Positions 16,738-20,434 of a stretch of 20,434 nt of DNA are shown here, one piece after another. The stretch covers positions 1 to 20,434 of the forward strand of contig JAUXAJ010000056.1 of assembly GCA_030620005.1 (NCBI GenBank). The letters run 5' to 3'. A program made the translations under genes and the position numbers. Every line of letters starts with the position of its first letter. Within the stretch, counting starts at the first letter, position 1. The notes under the pieces were generated by a model. That model saw nothing but the letters and a program-made list of their open reading frames with translations, ran no database searches and had not been told where the DNA came from. This DNA comes from Promethearchaeota archaeon (GTDB lineage: Archaea > Asgardarchaeota > Lokiarchaeia > Sigynarchaeales > SOKP01).

Positions 16738-16796
16738 TTAAATCTTCCTTTGAAAGATTTAAACCTCTAAACCCCTTAAACCTCTACGGGTTTAAG
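16738..16796 (+). repeat. Two hairpins with a duplicated 11-mer
   Basis: Hairpin one pairs TTAAATCTT (16738-16746) with AAGATTTAA (16754-16762) across seven bases. Hairpin two pairs CTTAAACC (16775-16782) with GGTTTAAG (16789-16796) across six. TTAAACCTCTA occurs twice (16759-16769 and 16776-16786), so the 3' arm GGTTTAA can pair with either copy. A T-rich, C-rich tail follows. The function is unknown: a terminator, a processing site or a mobile-element scar. Confidence 0.45.
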
Positions 16797-16929
16797 ACTA
16801 GAATTAATCTTTTTCCCCCATTGTCTTTTGAGAAATAAAATGAAACAGAGATCAAAATAATGGATATTAGATTCTCAAAAAAAGCAATAATTTTATTAGC
16901 ATAAATTTTTAATTGTTTATTGATATACT

Positions 16930-17133
16930 ATGAGTAATAGTAGGATTAATAAAATTATAAGCGATATTCAAGAGCTTGATCCAAAGGAGATAAGTTTAGA
17001 GGATATTGATAATATCATATATTCTGCATATGCCAAAAAGGAAATATTGAGGGGCTTGGAAGACATCAAACAAGGTAAAACAATATCTCATGAAGAAGTA
17101 AAAAAAAGATTAACTGAAAAATGGCTGAAATAG
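16930..17133 (+). CDS. Type II antitoxin, RelB/ParD-like
   Basis: A 67-residue protein whose C-terminal part (ILRGLEDIKQGKTISHEEVKKRL) has the pattern of short RelB/ParD-type antitoxins: a helix, a G-K/R-x-I/V turn, then H-E-E-V and a final helix that wraps the toxin. It overlaps the toxin gene by 13 bases and precedes it, the standard gene order. The antitoxin neutralises the toxin and usually represses the shared promoter. The AT-rich stretch TAGCATAAATTTTTAATTG shortly upstream could hold that promoter. The N-terminal DNA-binding fold could not be assigned. Confidence 0.7.
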   Translation: MSNSRINKIISDIQELDPKEISLEDIDNIIYSAYAKKEILRGLEDIKQGKTISHEEVKKRLTEKWLK

Positions 17134-17429
17134 AATGGACAATTATATGGACACCAAGAGCATACGAAAACATCGAACAGATTTCTTTACTCATTTCTCA
17201 AAATTCTTCTGAAAAAACAGCTCAAGATTTCGTTAAAGAAGTTATTAATACTATTGAAAACAATATTAAAAGCTTCCCGTACATGTTTAAAAAAGTTCCT
17301 AATTTGAAAGATGATACTATTCGACAAGCTCTCGTTAAAAAATACCGAATAATTTATGAGATAAATAAAAAAGAAAAAATAATCCGAATCGTAACCATCT
17401 TTCACAGTAGCAGGATGTTAAAATTTTGA
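17121..17429 (+). CDS. Type II toxin of the RelE/ParE family
   Basis: A 102-residue protein with the RelE/ParE layout: WTPRAYENIEQI (helix 1), the long second helix AQDFVKEVINTIENNI, FPYMFKKVP, then strands RQALVKKYRIIYEINK and IIRIVTIFHSSRML. The motifs YRIIYEI and VTIFHSSR are hallmarks. ParE members poison DNA gyrase and RelE members cut mRNA at the ribosome. The absence of an obvious extra catalytic His/Lys set, and the FHSSR ending, lean towards ParE-like, but this is not decided. The gene starts inside the antitoxin gene, so translation is coupled. It is intact in a region of many broken genes, as expected for an addictive module. Confidence 0.8.
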   Translation: MAEIEWTIIWTPRAYENIEQISLLISQNSSEKTAQDFVKEVINTIENNIKSFPYMFKKVPNLKDDTIRQALVKKYRIIYEINKKEKIIRIVTIFHSSRMLKF

Positions 17430-17777
17430 GTTGGCTTTAGATGTATTCATTACTTTTTCTACTGAGAAATTTTTAATGTTATATCGGCAGTGGAAAACAT
17501 GCATGAAACGTTACTTTTTACCTCATTTTTCATAGGGCTTTGTATCGGTCTTAATCGTTAAACGTGATTTTGAAGATAAGATTTAGATTAAATAATCTAA
17601 ATACATATATAGAAAAAGAGAAGGTGCTTTCTTGAGCGGTCATAGTAAATAATTTGTAAATAATTTGTCCATTTTTATAGATAGTGTTACTCCTATTCTC
17701 TTTTATATTTTAACACTAAGATTTATATTAATTTATTTTTTTAATTTTTTAAAAGAAAAAGTAATGTGAATTAAAAA
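17430..17777. other. Intergenic region with hairpin, tandem 11-mer and promoter-like AT tract
   Basis: No gene was recognised in these 348 bases. Seen are a perfect nine-base stem ATTTAGATT/AATCTAAAT with a four-base loop (17581-17602), a tandem 11-mer TAAATAATTTG twice (about 17645-17666) and inverted arms AGTGTTA/TAACACT (17683-17689 and 17711-17717). TTTATATT near 17721 could serve as TATA element for the membrane protein gene that follows. Confidence 0.45.
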
Positions 17778-18526
17778 ATGCTCTCTGATCTTGAATTTAT
17801 GAACGGGATGTTAACAAGCATCATGGTTTTTGTATTTATTATTGTTGGGATTAGAATTATTCTAAGATATTTTAAAGCAAAAGAAAGAATTTACCTTTTC
17901 GTTGGTTTAACTTGGATATTAATGATAGAAGCTTGGTATTCGATGACTTTGAGCTTTCTAATAATACTTCTGACTAACGGAGATGCTATTATTATCACAT
18001 GGTTTGTTTTGATCTCTTTTAGTTTTTACCCCATTACTATTTTATTATGGTTAACAGCATTTACAGATCTTGCTTGGAAAGAGAAACAAAAGATAGTTTT
18101 GTTAATATATGCGATAATAGGAGCAATATATGAGATTTTGTTTTATTATTTTCTTTTTTCAGATCCTGCTGTATTAGGCACTTCTTTTGGTACTATTGAT
18201 GTTACTGTTGGATTATTAATAAGTGGTTATGTGTTGTTACTAATATTCATGTTTTTAATAACTGGACTCATATTTGCTCGACTATCTATAAAGTCTAGTA
18301 ATCCCGAGATTAAATTGAGGGAAAATGGCTTGCTGTGGCTATTATATCTTTTGGTGTTGGATCCATTATCGACGCATTACCGAATTTCTCCTTGGAAATA
18401 TTGCTTATATGTAGAATATTCCTAGTAACAAGCGCATTCGAATTCTATTGTGCCTTTATATTACCAAATTGGATGAAGAAGATCTTTTTAAAACAAGATT
18501 ATACAAAAATCGAGAAAAAATTCTAA
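17778..18526 (+). pseudogene. Multi-pass membrane protein gene with a -1 frameshift near 18320
   Basis: The first ORF (17778-18425) encodes about six hydrophobic helices, from FVFIIVGIRIILRYF through LLISGYVLLLIFMFLITGLIFARL. It degenerates into a hydrophilic tail after KLRENG. The overlapping frame continues the protein plausibly: KWLAVAIISFGVGSIIDALP, RIFLVTSAFEFYCAFILPNW and a basic C-terminus ending at 18526. Restoring one G in the run at 18319-18321 (AGGG to AGGGG) gives RGKWLAVAIISF and joins both parts into a protein of about 250 residues with seven helices. This resembles uncharacterised seven-helix membrane proteins common in Asgard genomes, but no function is recognised. The lesion may be real or a homopolymer sequencing error. 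Confidence 0.65.
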
Positions 18527-18730
18527 AAGTAAAGGTGTTTAGAGGTGCTGAATTAAGACTACGCCATTTTCAATCAGGACTTCAACCGATTTACGATAAT
18601 AATTAATGTATTATTATTGAATTTTTTTGTGGAAAGTTGATGATACTGCACGGGAGGTCTATTTGAAGAACCTCGGAAAATAAATAAAAAAAAACTTAAG
18701 TGTCAAAGCCCACTCACTCGACAAATTTAT

Positions 18731-20401
18731 TTAGAGCGCTTCTACTTGAGTAATTTTGTTTTCAAATTCTGCCATGTTTCCTGTCTTAATCTCTCTAATT
18801 TTCCACGTTCTTCGCACGGTAGCATACTGCGCGTGAAATATCCTTCTTTGAGCTTCAATTAAGGGAGTTTCACTAGCTAACAATATTTTCGAAACATTGT
18901 TTTGGGTGAAATTAACATCTAATAATTGGACGTGCAAGGCTCCGTGGTCTAAAAACGCTCTTGCTACATTTTCTCGTCCTAAGAGAGCTCTAAAGTGGTG
19001 CTTGCTCCTATGGAATAATTGTTCCTTTGCGTTATTTGTAAACTCTAAATTTTCCATGTCATAGGCAGGGAATAACCCCTCGCTATAAGAATTTACCAAG
19101 CGAATCCACTCTTGCCAAATTTCCTCGCATCTAAGCTTATATGAGGGTCTTTTCCATTTAATTTTATCGGGAGTAAAGTCAATTTTTCTTCTTTTCAAGC
19201 GGCTCTGAAGTTTATACACCCATTTCTTTACCTCTGTCGTTATGAAAGAGGACTTCCTATCTCTCATCCCTAAAATTCTGCGAATTTCTTGAAAATCGGG
19301 AATTAATGAAGTTATTTCTTGATATAGGTATTTATTATCTTGAAGTAATGATTTCAAGGATTTAAGAAGCGCTTGTAGCGAGCGAACGATTTTAGAAGTT
19401 AATTCAAGGTCTTCAAATCGTTCTAATTGAGATACAATGTGCTCCAAATTCAAATAGGCTTCAACTCCGGGAAATATGTTAAAGTAATCACCGCGAGTGG
19501 AAGTTGCACATTTTAGCTCCTCGCTAACAGGATAAAAAAGCTTGTACAGGGGATTTAAATCTGCTTGGTTGCAGTTTTGAACGATGGAGAGCTGTCTCAC
19601 GGCTTTTCGAAGCGTTTTTTTCAAATAGGAATCCTTAGAAGCGATTGACTCGACAATGTGGTTTAGAAAATGATATTGACAGTAGGCGTGTGGAATATGA
19701 GGTTTAAACTGCTTGACCGCATTCACGATATTCTTTTGCTTGTCAGAAATGACAGCCACGATAGGAACTCAGTAAAGTTTTTCAATTTCTCTAAAAATTT
19801 CACTTAACTTGGTGGCTGGAGCAGAATCCAAGTTCCTTGCTAAGAGCACGTCTCCCGTGAGGCGATCTGAAAATACCAAGAGCGACGGTTCTTTCTTTAC
19901 CGGTTGAGCCCCATCAAGCGATAATACTATTTTTCCATGTGATCGGACTTCTTGCAAGACTTTCTCGTCTTGGTATTGCTTACCGGCCATTTCAAAGTAT
20001 TGACAAATGTTTCTTACAGTACCTCTTGAAATGGAAACTTCCCAATCATCCCACATCAACTCAACGATGGTAGAATAATTGAGATGGTGCTTGAAATAGT
20101 GTTGGATTATTTTAGCCCAAACACCCAAGGAAAATTGTTTTCTTAACAATGCAGAATTATATGCTGCAGGAAAGGCCTCATGCATTTCACAATCTGGATT
20201 AGTACAGCTATAATAATTAGTCACCACCCATAATGGTCCCTTTAGAGTTATCACGGTCTTACCTCCGTTATTGAATTCGTGTCGAAGTTTTGAGGAACAT
20301 AAAGGACAGATTAATCCTTCTTTAGAATCCCAATAAGTGTAAATTGTAGGTGCTTTAATTTCGGAAGGTTTTGCTGGCATTAAGTAACATAAGGATTTCA
20401 C
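18731..20401 (-). CDS. DDE transposase of an insertion sequence, interrupted by in-frame TGA at 19769-19771
   Basis: Minus-strand halves 20401-19769 and 19768-18731 are in one frame and give about 556 residues. The N-terminus has a zinc-ribbon-like set (C32-x2-C35 and C66-x4-C71). A helical DNA-binding part follows (YSTIVELMWDDWEVSISRGTV). The catalytic core shows LSLDGAQP (first Asp), AVISDKQ (second Asp) and a C-terminal ENLEFTNNAKEQLF segment (probable Glu). This recalls ISL3/ISNCY-type transposases, but the family is not certain. The TGA lies in KLY-stop-VPIVAVISDKQ, six residues before the second catalytic Asp. The frame is open beyond GTG 20401 to the window end, so a start further out is possible. 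Terminal inverted repeats could not be identified; the right end lies outside. A split transposase might be dead or need readthrough. Confidence 0.75.
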
Positions 20402-20434
20402 GAAGATAAATCTTTCTATCGAATAAAACGACCC

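Noticed and set aside
17645..17666. CRISPR-like tandem repeat
   Set aside because: Only two adjacent copies of an 11-mer with no spacers and no cas genes.
18640..18730. Left terminal inverted repeat of the insertion sequence
   Set aside because: A short GAGGT/ACCTC stem and weak similarity to the right edge were seen, but the right end lies outside the window, so no inverted repeat can be defined.
1..20434. Genome-wide reassignment of TGA to Trp
   Set aside because: Long intact genes with many Trp residues (acyl-CoA ligase, intact transporter, glycosidase, reductase) use TGG only, and TGA ends several genes, in one case as tandem TGA-TAA.

Overview
The window looks like the chromosome of an uncultivated archaeon, most likely an Asgard archaeon of the Lokiarchaeia type. 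This rests on gene content, not on a marker gene: an HdrD-like iron-sulfur protein beside an old-yellow-enzyme reductase and an acyl-CoA ligase, several GPH-type major-facilitator sugar transporters, a small ArsR-like winged-helix regulator, T-run terminators, TATA-like promoter boxes and AT-rich DNA with frequent TTG/GTG starts. No rRNA, tRNA, CRISPR array or replication origin was found.

Layout. (1) 1-4934: three intact plus-strand metabolic genes (HdrD-like Fe-S protein, cut by the left edge; 2,4-dienoyl-CoA reductase/old-yellow-enzyme flavoprotein; CaiC/FadD-like acyl-CoA ligase). Together they suggest activation of an organic acid and reduction or oxidation of an enoyl-type intermediate, with electrons passing through Fe-S clusters. 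(2) 4935-6174: AT-rich DNA with two small unrecognised ORFs. (3) 6175-7633: a winged-helix regulator behind an array of TTTAC-N-GTAAA dyads, followed by an ARPP-1-type gene split by an in-frame TGA. (4) 7634-8515: two gene remnants head to head (nitroreductase on minus, beta-sandwich surface protein on plus). (5) 8516-9556: intact metallo-beta-lactamase-fold hydrolase. (6) 9562-16660: sugar-transport region with a GPH transporter split by TAG, its intact tandem paralogue, an inverted transporter remnant, and a third transporter (split by TGA) overlapping a GH5-like glycoside hydrolase. A 32-bp hairpin repeat occurs twice here. (7) 16661-18526: hairpin-rich spacer, a RelB/ParE-type toxin-antitoxin pair and a frameshifted membrane protein. 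(8) 18731-20401, minus: a DDE transposase split by one in-frame TGA.

The most striking feature is that four otherwise full-length genes are each interrupted by exactly one stop codon (three TGA, one TAG). In three of them the stop sits where homologues or a paralogue in this window carry tryptophan; the fourth (transposase) is ambiguous. TGG-to-TGA and TGG-to-TAG are both single G-to-A changes. Ordinary pseudogene decay in an accessory region is the simplest explanation, since TGA and TAG also serve as real gene ends here and intact genes use only TGG for Trp. Readthrough by a suppressor tRNA, or A-to-I RNA editing (which would turn both UGA and UAG into Trp codons), would be the exciting alternatives and can be tested.
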